A stretch of DNA of 64,000 nt from Halalkalicoccus tibetensis (GCF_037996645.1 NZ_JBBMXV010000003.1:310001-374000), one strand, 5' to 3'; counted from the first letter of the stretch, positions 51,448 through 59,424 are shown. A program made the numbers and translations. The notes: generated from the sequence alone by a model not told the origin.

Positions 51448-51521
51448 GTCCAGGTGCGAGAATTGAACCCGCGTCTCAGCCTCCACAAGGCTGAAGGATA
51501 GTCCACTACCCCAACCCGGAC
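51448..51521 (-). tRNA. tRNA-His (anticodon GTG)
   Basis: 74 bases including the extra G at -1 that pairs with C73, the identity mark of tRNA-His. Acceptor GTCCGGGT with ACCTGGAC; anticodon arm CAGCC-TTGTGGA-GGCTG reads GTG; T arm ...GGGTTCAATTCTCGC. The AT-rich CGTATTTTATCC (51543-51554 reversed) lies about 27 bases upstream and may also serve the divergent gene. Confidence 0.94.
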
Positions 51522-51603
51522 ACACACGTCCGTAATCGCCCTGTGGATAAAATACGTTACGACTTCCGAACGCTTTTTCTCCACGATGGCGTACCAGTGC
51601 TCA

Positions 51604-52059
51604 GTGGCCATCACCGACAAGATCTACGTGAAGAACCACCGCCAGCTCGCCTCCCAGCTCGAGACCTCGATCCCGAAGGGGGCGTTCAAGGGCGCGACGC
51701 TCGACCTGCTCTTCCAGGGCGAAGGACTGGAGAAGCTCGACGAGACCTCCCGCGAGCGGGTGCTTGACTTCACGCAGGACTTCCTCGACTGCGACTGCGA
51801 CACCAATCCCTACTGCGGGCACCCCGAGCAGAAGTTCATGCGGTATCTCCTCGAGCTCCGGGCGGAGGGTCTGGGCCCCGAGGCGATCGTCGACGTGATG
51901 ACCGACGACTACATGGTCTATGCCTATCCGGGCGACGTGCTCTCCTTCCTCGACGACTCGGTCCGCACCCTCGAAGCGGTCGAGGCGCTCGCGAGCGTCG
52001 AGAGCAACGACGAGGTCGAGCGCTCGGCCGGCTCGAAGAAACGCGAACTCTCGGGTTAA
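51604..52059 (+). CDS. Conserved-looking haloarchaeal protein with cysteine cluster (possibly DUF5814-like)
   Basis: 151 residues from GTG 51604; an ATG at 51586 would add six residues (MAYQCS). AITDKIYVKNHRQLASQLET starts the protein. FTQDFLDCDCDTNPYCGHPE has four cysteines spaced C-x-C-x5-C around a histidine, probably binding a metal. LGPEAIVDVMTDDYMVYAYP and DVLSFLDDSVRTLEAVEALA form the helical C-terminal half. I recall a haloarchaeal DUF5814 family of this appearance, but the assignment is uncertain. The nearby helicase (44848-46899) is a conceivable functional relative. Its end overlaps the convergent RHH gene by four bases. Confidence 0.72.
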   Translation: MAITDKIYVKNHRQLASQLETSIPKGAFKGATLDLLFQGEGLEKLDETSRERVLDFTQDFLDCDCDTNPYCGHPEQKFMRYLLELRAEGLGPEAIVDVMTDDYMVYAYPGDVLSFLDDSVRTLEAVEALASVESNDEVERSAGSKKRELSG

Positions 52060-52472
52060 CCCAGCCTGTAAGTGTCCTCGGCCTCGCTTTTCCCGTTCTC
52101 GCGATCGAGCTCCTCTAGGTGGACGACCTCCTCGATCTCCTCGCCGTCGTCGAGCTGCTGGCGGAGCTGTGTGATGTAGCGTTTATGTTCGTCGAGCTGG
52201 TCGCGCAGGTGTTCGGCCTCGAGCTCGAGGCGCTCGTGTTCGCGAACGAAGCTCTTCGGCACCTCGACGCGCGGCGGGAACTCCTCAGTCGCGTCTGCGT
52301 CGGCCTCGTGCTCGGGGACCACCTGGACTTGGCCGTCGTGGGCAACCAGCGTATCGACGTAGTCGCGGAACACGGCCGACAGCGAGATGTCGCGCTCCTC
52401 GGCGATCTCGCGCAGCGTCTCGAAGACGTCCTCGTTGACGCGAAAGGAGATGGTCTTGTTCTTGTTGCCCAT
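52056..52472 (-). CDS. Ribbon-helix-helix protein with coiled coil
   Basis: 138 residues. KTISFRVNEDVFETLREIAE with ISLSAVFRDYVDTLVAHDG is an RHH (CopG/MetJ-like) DNA-binding fold at residues 6-45. A coiled coil (EHERLELEAEHLRDQLDEHK, about 78-110) follows. A TATA box ATACTTAAGG (52496-52505) is 28 bases upstream (leaderless). The RHH plus long coiled coil suggests an oligomeric DNA-binding protein rather than an antitoxin; no toxin gene is near. Target unknown. Confidence 0.82.
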   Translation of the reverse strand: MGNKNKTISFRVNEDVFETLREIAEERDISLSAVFRDYVDTLVAHDGQVQVVPEHEADADATEEFPPRVEVPKSFVREHERLELEAEHLRDQLDEHKRYITQLRQQLDDGEEIEEVVHLEELDRENGKSEAEDTYRLG

Positions 52473-52495
52473 TCGCCCCCATTTCGCCTCGCAGA

Positions 52496-52505
52496 ATACT
52501 TAAGG
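52496..52505 (-). promoter_or_regulatory. TATA box of the ribbon-helix-helix gene
   Basis: CCTTAAGTAT on the minus strand is centred about 28 bases before ATG 52472, the leaderless distance. Confidence 0.55.
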
Positions 52506-52525
52506 GTTTGTCAGACGCCGGTCGC

Positions 52526-52744
52526 CTACGGTCTCGCCGGGGTCTCGCGCGTCCCCTCAACGGGCTCCGGCGTCGGCGAATCCTGACTGTCGGTCCGGCG
52601 TCGTTCCTCCTCCGTCCGCTGGCTCTCCGTGGCCCCGTCCGGCGAGATCCCCATCGCGGCGTACACTGCCCGCCAGCCGCCGCTGGGCGAGGCCTCCCGG
52701 TCGGGGTCGGTACGTGCTCGTCGCTGGTTCGGGTCCGATCTCAT
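52526..52744 (-). CDS. Possible small disordered protein
   Basis: 72 residues, rich in R, E, T and P, with one ordered-looking part GGWRAVYAAMGISPDGATES in the middle. No recognised domain, no ribosome-binding site evident. It follows the RPA operon on the same strand after 80 bases. Could be a real low-complexity haloarchaeal protein or an artefact of GC-rich DNA. Confidence 0.35.
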   Translation of the reverse strand: MRSDPNQRRARTDPDREASPSGGWRAVYAAMGISPDGATESQRTEEERRRTDSQDSPTPEPVEGTRETPARP

Positions 52745-52824
52745 GTCGAAGCGTCCGCTATCGGGCGGTCAGTGAACTGCTCGAACGGCCCGTATGGCCG
52801 TGATCGGTCGAAAACGGCGGTTCG

Positions 52825-53442
52825 TCAGGCCGTGGGCTCGGTCGCCTCTTCCTCTTCGGCCTCGCCTTCGCTCTCGCCGTCCTCGACGCTTTCGAGCGCC
52901 GAGAGCAGGTCACGCTGGTAGTTCTTGACCGGGAGGTCGTACTCCTCGCGGGCCATCGAGGCGTACTCGTTGGCCTCGTCGTCGAACGCCTCGATGCGTT
53001 CGATGGTCCGTTCCGCGGTCTCGACGACCCAGCGGTCCCGCGTCCCGACGTCGACCTCGGTGATCGACTCCGGACGGACCGAGACGTTGACGTCGCCCTC
53101 GTCGGTCTCGTAGGTCCGGGGCTTGCCGACGATCGAGACGTACGCCGGTGGCTCGGCCTCCCGCAGGAAGTTCGCGGCCTCGGGCTGGTACTGGCCGGCG
53201 TAGACGAAGAAGGTACCAGTGGGATCGACGATCCGACCCTGCCAGTACTCGCTGTCCTCGCCGACGTCGCTCTTCTCGGTCAGCGTGCCGACGATGAACA
53301 CGCGGTTCGCGCGCGCGCCCGTCGGGAGCAACGCGTACAGCGGCGCGCGCTCGTCGTCGCTCTCCTTGAACGTGTAGCCGGCGTCGTTGAACTCGCTCGC
53401 GAACACGCGCTGGGCGAGCTCGCGGGTGGGTGCTTGGCTCAT
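52825..53442 (-). CDS. rpap3: RPA-associated OB-fold protein
   Basis: 205 residues. The OB fold appears as ANRVFIVGTLTEKSDVGEDS, YWQGRIVDPTGTFFVYAGQY and PPAYVSIVGKPRTYETDEGD. It begins with SQAPTRELAQRVFASEFNDA and ends in a helical, then strongly acidic tail (SEGEAEEEEATE). This is the COG3390-type partner of archaeal replication protein A; in Haloferax the homologous rpa3 and rpap3 genes are adjacent and the products act together in binding single-stranded DNA. It starts on the base right after the end of rpa3. Confidence 0.9.
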   Translation of the reverse strand: MSQAPTRELAQRVFASEFNDAGYTFKESDDERAPLYALLPTGARANRVFIVGTLTEKSDVGEDSEYWQGRIVDPTGTFFVYAGQYQPEAANFLREAEPPAYVSIVGKPRTYETDEGDVNVSVRPESITEVDVGTRDRWVVETAERTIERIEAFDDEANEYASMAREEYDLPVKNYQRDLLSALESVEDGESEGEAEEEEATEPTA

Positions 53443-54372
53443 TTAGATCGACCTCGCTTTGATCAGCGTCTCCTCGGGATCGGTCGGCGCGCCGAGCTCC
53501 TCGACCGCGTCGGCGAGCACGTAGCGCCCGAACGTCGGGCCGCGAACCCGGTAGTACCGTCCGAGGAGTTCGCCGCGGATCTCGTCGGCGACGACCGTCG
53601 TATCGAGCGCGTCCATCGCCATCTGCTTTGCCTCCTCCAGGCCGATCCCGGCGACCTCCTCGGTGGCCTCCTGGTCGAAGATTACCTCCTGGACCTCGCG
53701 GCCGTCGTCGAGGACGCCCTTGATCCGGAGGTCGAACTCGCCCTCGACCTCGCCGTGTTCGGAACACCGGCCGTTCTGGAGGACGCGGGTGCAGCCCTCC
53801 TCGGGGCAGCGCTTGATCAGCCCCGAGCCCGACTGGACGTCGACGAACGCGCCCTCGATCTCGCTCTCGTCGTTGCCGACCTCGAGCTCCTCGTCGAGCT
53901 CGGTGATCGTGGTCGTGCGGTTGAGCTTCACCGAGAACCGACCCTCGTACTCGTCGGTGACGACGTTCTCGAGCCGGTAGACGCCGTCCTCCTCGAGCTC
54001 GGGGAGGTCGGATTTGGCCCACTTGGTGAACTTCAGGGTGCCCGACGGATCGCCCAGCAGCCCCACTTGGGCGATCGAGTCGCTTCGGGGCTCCCAGAGG
54101 TCGACGACCTTCGCGGTGAGGTCGACCCACTGTTCGGCGGCGTCGACCTCCGCGAGCTGGACGTCGTCGTTCGAGCCGCCGCCAAGCGAGTCACGATCCA
54201 ATCCCGCCTCGTCGAGGTAGTGGTTCGTGACGCTCCGGCGCGCCTCCTCCGCGGGGATCTTGTACTCGGTGACGAGCGTTTCGAGCCGGGACTCGACCTC
54301 GTCGGTACTGACGTCGAGATGTTCGGAGAACTGGTCCGCTATGCTTTCCGCGTGCTGTCGCAGGTCTGTCAT
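53443..54372 (-). CDS. rpa3: Replication protein A, RPA3-type single-strand DNA-binding protein
   Basis: 309 residues. A helical N-terminus (LRQHAESIADQFSEHLDVST) is followed by an OB fold (about 80-165: WVDLTAKVVDLWEPRSDSIA, VGLLGDPSGTLKFTKWAKSD). A zinc finger at about 188-206 (CPEEGCTRVLQNGRCSEHGE, three cysteines and a histidine) precedes the C-terminal domain FDLRIKGVLDDGREVQEVIF. Binds single-stranded DNA in replication and repair. ATG 54372 with TTGAAAAC about 27 bases upstream. Forms an operon with the RPA-associated gene. Confidence 0.93.
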   Translation of the reverse strand: MTDLRQHAESIADQFSEHLDVSTDEVESRLETLVTEYKIPAEEARRSVTNHYLDEAGLDRDSLGGGSNDDVQLAEVDAAEQWVDLTAKVVDLWEPRSDSIAQVGLLGDPSGTLKFTKWAKSDLPELEEDGVYRLENVVTDEYEGRFSVKLNRTTTITELDEELEVGNDESEIEGAFVDVQSGSGLIKRCPEEGCTRVLQNGRCSEHGEVEGEFDLRIKGVLDDGREVQEVIFDQEATEEVAGIGLEEAKQMAMDALDTTVVADEIRGELLGRYYRVRGPTFGRYVLADAVEELGAPTDPEETLIKARSI

Positions 54373-54464
54373 GGTCTCACTGTCTCCGCTTCGTTTTCAA
54401 TGGGAGACATACCGCTGTTGGTGCCCGATGGTATAAAAAGTTCCGCGAGCGGGGTGAAAGTGGT

Positions 54465-55241
54465 CTACCAGTACGACAGCGCCGCCTCGTAGCGCTGGGC
54501 GACGTCGTCCCAGTCGACGACGTCCCACCACGAGTCGACGTACTCCCCCCGTCGGTTCTCGTACTGGAGGTAGTAGGCGTGCTCCCAGACGTCCAGCCCC
54601 AGAAGCGGCGTCGCGTCCTGATGTTCGAGGCGGTTCTGGCTCTCGACCTGGCCGACGATCAACTGGTCGGCGAGCGGCTCGTAGAACAGCCAGGCCCAGC
54701 CGTTGCTCTCGACGGCCTCGGCGGCCGCCGAGAACTCCTCGCGGAAGGCGCTGACCGAACCGAAGTCCTCGATCAGGCGGTCACAGAGCTTCCCCTCGGG
54801 TTCGCCGCCGCCCTCCGGATCCATGTTCTCCCAGAAAATGGCGTGGTTGACGTGCCCCGAGAGGTTAAAGGAGAGGTCGCGTTTCGCGCGCTTGATCCCC
54901 TCGTAGTCGTCGGCCTCGCGCATCCCCTCGAGCTCGTCGAGCGCGGCGTTCGTCCCGTCGACGTAGCCCTGGTGGTGTGCGGAGTGGTGCAGCTCCATGA
55001 TCCGGGCGTCGATCGCGGGTTCCAGGGCGTCGTAGTCGTAGGGCAGTTCGGGCAGCGTGTACTCCCCGCCGCCGTACGCGCCCTCGAGATCGACGTCCGA
55101 CTCCGTTTCCTCGTCCTTGTCGCGATCGTCCGCGCCGACGCCCTGGGTACCGAGTAGCGCGCCCGCGCCGGCGCCCGCGAGGCCGAGCCCCTGGAGCACC
55201 CGTCGGCGGTGTAGCTCGACGAGCGGGATGTCCCGGCTCAT
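54465..55241 (-). CDS. Superoxide dismutase (Fe/Mn) with Tat signal
   Basis: 258 residues from ATG 55241. The first about 38 residues (MSRDIPLVELHRRRVLQGLG then LAGAGAGALLGTQGVGADD) form a twin-arginine signal, then an acidic linker. From about residue 60 (YTLPELPYDYDALEPAIDAR) it is a complete Fe/Mn SOD: HHSAHHQGYV and LSGHVNHAIFW supply metal histidines, LGLDVWEHAYYLQYENRRGE the aspartate and last histidine. Very similar to the SOD encoded 2 bases upstream, so it is a duplicated copy that gained an export signal. It would remove superoxide outside the membrane. Confidence 0.9.
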   Translation of the reverse strand: MSRDIPLVELHRRRVLQGLGLAGAGAGALLGTQGVGADDRDKDEETESDVDLEGAYGGGEYTLPELPYDYDALEPAIDARIMELHHSAHHQGYVDGTNAALDELEGMREADDYEGIKRAKRDLSFNLSGHVNHAIFWENMDPEGGGEPEGKLCDRLIEDFGSVSAFREEFSAAAEAVESNGWAWLFYEPLADQLIVGQVESQNRLEHQDATPLLGLDVWEHAYYLQYENRRGEYVDSWWDVVDWDDVAQRYEAALSYW

Positions 55242-55243
55242 GG

Positions 55244-55846
55244 TTACTCCTGGGACCGTGCGTCGTCGTAGCGCTGGGCGACGTCGTCCCAGTCGACGAC
55301 GTCCCACCACGAATCGACGTACTCGCCGCGCTCGTTCTCGTACTGGAGGTAGTAGGCGTGCTCCCAGACGTCCAGTCCGAGCAGGGGTTTCGCGCCCTGG
55401 TGGGCGAGGCGGTTCTGGCTCTCGACCTGGCCGACGATCAACTGGTCGGCGACCGGTTCGTAGAACAGCCAGGCCCAGCCGTTGCTCTCGACGGCCTCCG
55501 CCGCTGCCGAGAACTCGCTCCGGAACGCCTCGAACGAGCCGAAATCGTCCGCGATGGCGTCCGCGAGTTCGCCGCCGGGCTCGCCGCCGCCGTCGGGGCT
55601 CATGTTCTCCCAGAAGATGGCGTGGTTGACGTGTCCCGAGAGGTTAAAGGAGAGATCGCGCTTTACGTGCTTGATTCCCTCGAAATCGCCAGATTCGCGC
55701 ATCTCCTCGAGCTCCTCGAGCGCGGCGTTCGCGCCGTCGACGTAGCCCTGGTGGTGTGCGGAGTGATGCAGCTCCATGATCCGGGCGTCGATCGTCGGCT
55801 CGAGCGCGTCGTAATCGTACGGAAGCTCCGGCAGTTCGTAGCTCAT
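55244..55846 (-). CDS. sod: Superoxide dismutase (Fe/Mn), cytoplasmic
   Basis: 200 residues from ATG 55846 (MSYELPELPYDYDALEPTID). All metal ligands are present: HHSAHHQGYV (first histidine), LSGHVNHAIFW, and DVWEHAYY. The haloarchaeal type with MSPDGGGEPGGELADAIADD is expected to use manganese. Converts superoxide to hydrogen peroxide and oxygen. The Tat-bearing copy follows 2 bases later on the same strand, so both are on one message; over about 190 residues the two match closely. Confidence 0.95.
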   Translation of the reverse strand: MSYELPELPYDYDALEPTIDARIMELHHSAHHQGYVDGANAALEELEEMRESGDFEGIKHVKRDLSFNLSGHVNHAIFWENMSPDGGGEPGGELADAIADDFGSFEAFRSEFSAAAEAVESNGWAWLFYEPVADQLIVGQVESQNRLAHQGAKPLLGLDVWEHAYYLQYENERGEYVDSWWDVVDWDDVAQRYDDARSQE

Positions 55847-55950
55847 GTCCCACTCCTCGATTGGTCGTCCACTCACTTCACTGTGGGTGCAGGACCCTCC
55901 GCCGGCATCGGGGCGACGGGACTTTGTGTAGCGCCACGCTATCGGACGGT

Positions 55951-56235
55951 ATGGTCGACCGACGGATGAGCCGTTTCCTGCGCTCGAAGCTCCGGGAGGC
56001 GGGCCGGCAGTACGAGGAGGCCCGCAGCTCCTACCGCGACGGCCGCGACTCCGGCCCCGAGATCGACGTCCCGCGCGACGAGTCCGGTCGTGCGCGGATC
56101 GTCTGTCGGCGCCACGCGGAGAGGCGCGCCGTCGCGCTCGACGCCGAGGACCGCCCGACCTGTTTCGAGGCGGGCCACCCCGACTGCGAGGGCTGTGTCG
56201 AGGACCTCCACGGCGGAACCATCGAGACCTGGTGA
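55951..56235 (+). CDS. Small haloarchaeal cysteine-containing protein (DUF7091-like)
   Basis: 94 residues. VDRRMSRFLRSKLREAGRQY, EEARSSYRDGRDSG and RARIVCRRHAERRAVALDAE are followed by CFEAGHPDCEGCVEDLHGGT. The last part (C-x7-C-x2-C with histidine) may bind a metal. I recall a haloarchaeal family DUF7091 with this look (RARIVCRRYAEKRAVALD), unverified here. Starts at ATG 55951, divergent from the SOD genes. Function unknown. Confidence 0.78.
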   Translation: MVDRRMSRFLRSKLREAGRQYEEARSSYRDGRDSGPEIDVPRDESGRARIVCRRHAERRAVALDAEDRPTCFEAGHPDCEGCVEDLHGGTIETW

Positions 56236-56730
56236 CCCCTGTTCCCGATTCGGGAGGGGATCCCCTGCCGGACGAGAGATAAACCTTATGCGACGATATC
56301 GAATCGGAACGCAGTAGTTGCGAATCCCCTGAATAACAGGAACGACCTTCCAGAAATTATCCTCCCTACTCGCAGAGTCAGCTACTTTCCGCCGCTAAAA
56401 TGGATAAGAAATCTTATGGCTTTTCTAATTTCCGATAAATGTCGAGAATAAATGTCGCTATCGGAGAGCTGCTGCTATCCGCTTGCAAGCACGACCGCCG
56501 TTATCCAAGTAACGTACTCAACCTCTGATCAACTATCTCCAAAAAGCGCTGAGCTGTTATCCGGGGTTTCGATCTGAACTCATCATAGATCGCTACCTGA
56601 ACTAAGAAATCTACTAACAAACACATATTATAGGAAAGATTCTTGTTGGTTCTCCGGTTTCCGAACTTTTAAAAATATGTGATAGTGTTTTGTGCGAAAC
56701 ATATTTAGCTTGTAGAATGTATTTATACGT
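56236..56730. other. 495-base AT-rich gap without a clear gene
   Basis: Composition drops sharply from about 56300 on, unlike its surroundings. No frame of credible length; ATAAATGTCG occurs twice 16 bases apart (56435-56460). TAAAATGGATAAGAAA at about 56396-56411 equals a segment at 4141-4156 before the PAS kinase. CATATTTAGC (about 56699-56708) lies 27 bases before ATG 56731 and is the likely promoter. Looks like foreign or relic DNA. Confidence 0.5.
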
Positions 56731-57036
56731 ATGAATTGGTTCAATCCTCGCTCAAAATGGGAAGTGGCAGCGGGAATCTTTGCTGCAGTCTGGGCCATTC
56801 ACACTCTGTATATTCATTGGTTCTTAGATCCTAATCTTCAAGATATACAGATCGTCCTGTGGATTAGTTTAGTGACTGCAGTTTGCCTAGGTGTTCTCAT
56901 CACCTCTTTTGGTGTTGTCACTGGAAGAGTATATCAGAATACTCAACGATACCTACGGATCGGTCAAGTGCTCGGAGGGAGCGCGCTTATTATGATCGTT
57001 ATTTTCGTTTCAATGGGGTTCATCACGTCCGGATGA
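56731..57036 (+). CDS. AT-rich three-helix membrane protein, probably acquired
   Basis: 101 residues. Three hydrophobic helices at about 11-33 (VAAGIFAAVWAIHTLYIHWF), 40-64 (QIVLWISLVTAVCLGVLITS) and 77-98 (IGQVLGGSALIMIVIFVSMG). Codons end mostly in A or T (TTT, ATT, AAT), unlike every neighbour, which prefer G or C, so the gene probably came from elsewhere. The protein lacks the acidic excess of haloarchaeal proteins. It sits between the DUF7091-like gene and an alpha/beta hydrolase in an AT-rich patch of about 1 kb. No family recognised. Confidence 0.65.
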   Translation: MNWFNPRSKWEVAAGIFAAVWAIHTLYIHWFLDPNLQDIQIVLWISLVTAVCLGVLITSFGVVTGRVYQNTQRYLRIGQVLGGSALIMIVIFVSMGFITSG

Positions 57037-57313
57037 TCCAGGAAAGGGTCTACAGAGCGAATCAGTGTTCTTCTTTGCAAGTAGCTCCAACCAGAATACC
57101 GTATTCAGTATGCAGTCCTACATAGCAGATGCTTCATCTATTCTGACTATGAAATGAAGACAGTACCAACAGCTGTATACAGTGATAGAAAGTCGTGCAC
57201 GTTTTCTGTCGTTCGTAACTGCAGGGCGCGGTCGTCGTTTCCTCCATCCCGAGGCGGGCCGAGAGACGCGTCTCGGCGGGTCTTCGACGGCGTAGAAGCG
57301 GTCCTCGTCATCC

Positions 57314-58120
57314 TCAGGCGGCGTCGTCCCGGCCGGACACCGCTTTCCGTTCGAACTGGCGTATGGCGTCGGTGAACGCCTCCGGACGATGGAGGTTGCT
57401 GATATGGCCGACGCCGTCGATCACGGCGGTGTAGGAGTCCTGACCGGCCGCGGCGTGGTCGTCCTCGCCGCGTCGCATGATCAGGTCCCGTTCCCCGTTG
57501 AGAACGAGCGTCGGTCCGGGGTAGGACGCGAGCGCGCTTCGGAAATCCGTCCCGCGGAGGTCGGGCCCGGCCTCCCCGAACTGTCTGGGGTAGATCCCGG
57601 AGTCGATGATCTCCTCTTTCGTCCCCTCGGACAGGTCACGCTTGCGGACCCAGCGCTTGCCGGCTCGCTGGACGCCGCGCTCGACGAGATCGCTTCTGGT
57701 CGCGAGACGGGAGACGCTGCCGACCGCCCGGGTGAGGAGATCCGTCCTCCCGACCGGGTTAGCGCTGGAGCCCGCGAGCACGAGCCCGTCGACCTTCTCG
57801 GGGTGGCGATTCGCGTACGCCGTCGAGACGTACCCGCCGAGCGAGAGCCCGACGAGGATCGCGTGTCCGCCGGCGGCCGACTCGACGACCTCGTCGAGCA
57901 GGTCGAGCGCCGGCTCCATGCGGAACGTTTCGTCAGCGTGCGTACCGTGGCCGGGCAGATCCAGCGCGATGACCCGGTATTCGTCCGACAGCGCGTCGAG
58001 CTGAGGGACCCACATCTTCCGGGTAAACATGGCCCCGTGGACGAACACGATCGGTTGGGCGTCCTCCGGGCCGGCCACCTCGATGCTCGATCGGTCGATT
58101 TCCTCCGTCGCTCGGCTCAT
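57314..58120 (-). CDS. Alpha/beta hydrolase
   Basis: 268 residues from ATG 58120 (an upstream in-frame ATG at 58135 is possible). QPIVFVHGAMFTRKMWVPQL is the oxyanion-hole HGXXF region; VGLSLGGYVSTAYANRHPEK has nucleophile Ser93; LVLNGERDLIMRRG the acid; DGVGHISNLHRPEAFTDAIR the catalytic histidine. Substrate could be an ester, lactone or C-C bond compound; no neighbour narrows it. Stand-alone gene at the border of the AT-rich patch. Confidence 0.9.
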   Translation of the reverse strand: MSRATEEIDRSSIEVAGPEDAQPIVFVHGAMFTRKMWVPQLDALSDEYRVIALDLPGHGTHADETFRMEPALDLLDEVVESAAGGHAILVGLSLGGYVSTAYANRHPEKVDGLVLAGSSANPVGRTDLLTRAVGSVSRLATRSDLVERGVQRAGKRWVRKRDLSEGTKEEIIDSGIYPRQFGEAGPDLRGTDFRSALASYPGPTLVLNGERDLIMRRGEDDHAAAGQDSYTAVIDGVGHISNLHRPEAFTDAIRQFERKAVSGRDDAA

Positions 58121-58283
58121 GTCGTTTCGACACACGGTATGAGCCCGTTTAGCTCATTGGTACGCCGTTCCGGAACGTCGAGCGGGTCCCGGTTGGATCG
58201 GCCCCGCCTCGACACTTCTATATCGCCATTACTGGTTTATCGGGTCGGACCCGACCCCGTCCTATCGGATGGAGAATGGGGAC

Positions 58284-58760
58284 TCAATCGAGTTCCTGGC
58301 GGCGGACGCGGACGATTCCGTCCATCGTCACGCCGACGAGTAGGTCGCGTTTGACCTCGCGACCGCTGATCGCGTCGCCCGCGGCGTCGCTGACGGACTT
58401 CATCAGCTCCGGGGCGGTCTGGTTGACCTTCACCTCGGCGTCGTCGCAGGCCGCGTAGACGCGAGAGGGGACGTCGTAGAGGTCGGTTCCCGCGGCGACC
58501 TCGATCCGAACCGGGGCGTTGAGCGCCTCGGCGAACGCGATCGTCTCGCGGGCCTTCTCGACGTTCGTTCGGGCGCTTGCCTCGATGCTCGAGACGTTCG
58601 CACGGGAGGTCCCTAAGCGCTCGGCGATGGCTGCCTGCGGGACGTCGCGCTCGCGGAGCGCCAGCACTTCTGCCTGTCGACGCGTGAGGACGTTCCGTTC
58701 GGGATCGAACCCGACCTGGTCGAGCAGGGCGTCCACGTCGTAGTCGGTCGGCTCGCTCAT
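58284..58760 (-). CDS. Tfx-family DNA-binding protein
   Basis: 158 residues. NVLTRRQAEVLALRERDVPQ and AAIAERLGTSRANVSSIEAS make the HTH of archaeal Tfx regulators (recognition helix TSRANVSSIEASA). The C-terminal about 90 residues (PVRIEVAAGTDLYDVPSRVY, LMKSVSDAAGDAISGREVKR) form the ligand-like domain. Tfx was first described as a regulator beside the molybdenum formylmethanofuran dehydrogenase operon in methanogens; here the target is unknown. Follows the TRAM-protein gene after 10 bases, so the two may be cotranscribed. Confidence 0.92.
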   Translation of the reverse strand: MSEPTDYDVDALLDQVGFDPERNVLTRRQAEVLALRERDVPQAAIAERLGTSRANVSSIEASARTNVEKARETIAFAEALNAPVRIEVAAGTDLYDVPSRVYAACDDAEVKVNQTAPELMKSVSDAAGDAISGREVKRDLLVGVTMDGIVRVRRQELD

Positions 58761-58770
58761 GGCGGGACGG

Positions 58771-59241
58771 CTACGCGCCCCAGAAGTTGTCGCGGCTTCC
58801 GAGCCGCTCGCGGTCCGGTTTTCTCGTCCGCTCGTCCTCTTCCTCATCCCCCTCGTCTTCGTCCCCATCGGTGTCCGCTTCGGACTCGTCCTCGTCGCTC
58901 TCGGGGTTGAGCGGGAGGCGCTCGATCTCCTCGCCCCGGGCGTGGTTCGAGCGGACCGTGGTGATCTTCACCCGGGCGCGCGCTCTGGGAAGGATCCCGT
59001 CGATCATCACGATGAACCCGTCGTCGGTCCGGCCGACGCCGGCGCCGCTCTCGTGCATGTCGTCGACCTCGACGACGACCTCCTCGCCCGGCTGGACGGG
59101 CTGCTGTTTGAGCTCACTGATCGGCTGGCCGTAGTGGTTACACCACTCGGCGCCGCCGCGGTCCCCGTAATGTTGACACCCCATCCCCGCGATGCGCTCC
59201 GAGAAGCTCGGGCACTCGTCTGCGAGCGGACAGTCCGACAT
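58771..59241 (-). CDS. TRAM-domain protein with N-terminal cysteine cluster
   Basis: 156 residues from ATG 59241. MSDCPLADECPSFSERIAGM and GCQHYGDRGGAEWCNHYGQP place cysteines at 4, 10, 22 and 34, likely a zinc or Fe-S site. A TRAM fold follows (about 52-108): VQPGEEVVVEVDDMHESGAG, VGRTDDGFIVMIDGILPRAR and ARVKITTVRSNHARGEEIER. The tail is acidic and disordered. TRAM domains bind RNA, and similar haloarchaeal proteins are thought to act as RNA chaperones. Shares a strand and probably a message with the Tfx regulator. Confidence 0.87.
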   Translation of the reverse strand: MSDCPLADECPSFSERIAGMGCQHYGDRGGAEWCNHYGQPISELKQQPVQPGEEVVVEVDDMHESGAGVGRTDDGFIVMIDGILPRARARVKITTVRSNHARGEEIERLPLNPESDEDESEADTDGDEDEGDEEEDERTRKPDRERLGSRDNFWGA

Positions 59242-59280
59242 ACGGGAGGATAGCAAAGCAGCGGGCTAAACGCTTACGAC

Positions 59281-59393
59281 CGACCTTTTGCGCTGCGTTC
59301 GCTCGCTGGCGCTCGCTCACTCGGCAAAAGGTCGATCAAAAGCGAGCGGACTTCCCGCTGGTCAGTCCGCTCTACCGCTCGCGCCTTCGGCGC
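59281..59393. repeat. Three consecutive hairpins in a GAGCGA-rich intergenic element
   Basis: An 11-base perfect inverted repeat CGACCTTTTGC/GCAAAAGGTCG (59281-59291, 59324-59334) brackets a 32-base segment rich in GCTCGCT. A second (AGCGGAC/GTCCGCT, 59345-59351 and 59365-59371) and third (GCGCC-TTC-GGCGC, 59381-59393) follow. It lies between the radical SAM gene's end and the start of the TRAM gene. The filler resembles that in the two tRNA tails. Could act as terminator or be a short repeat element. Confidence 0.6.
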
Positions 59394-59424
59394 TCGCGGA
59401 GAAACCTCTGGAGAACCGTACCGC

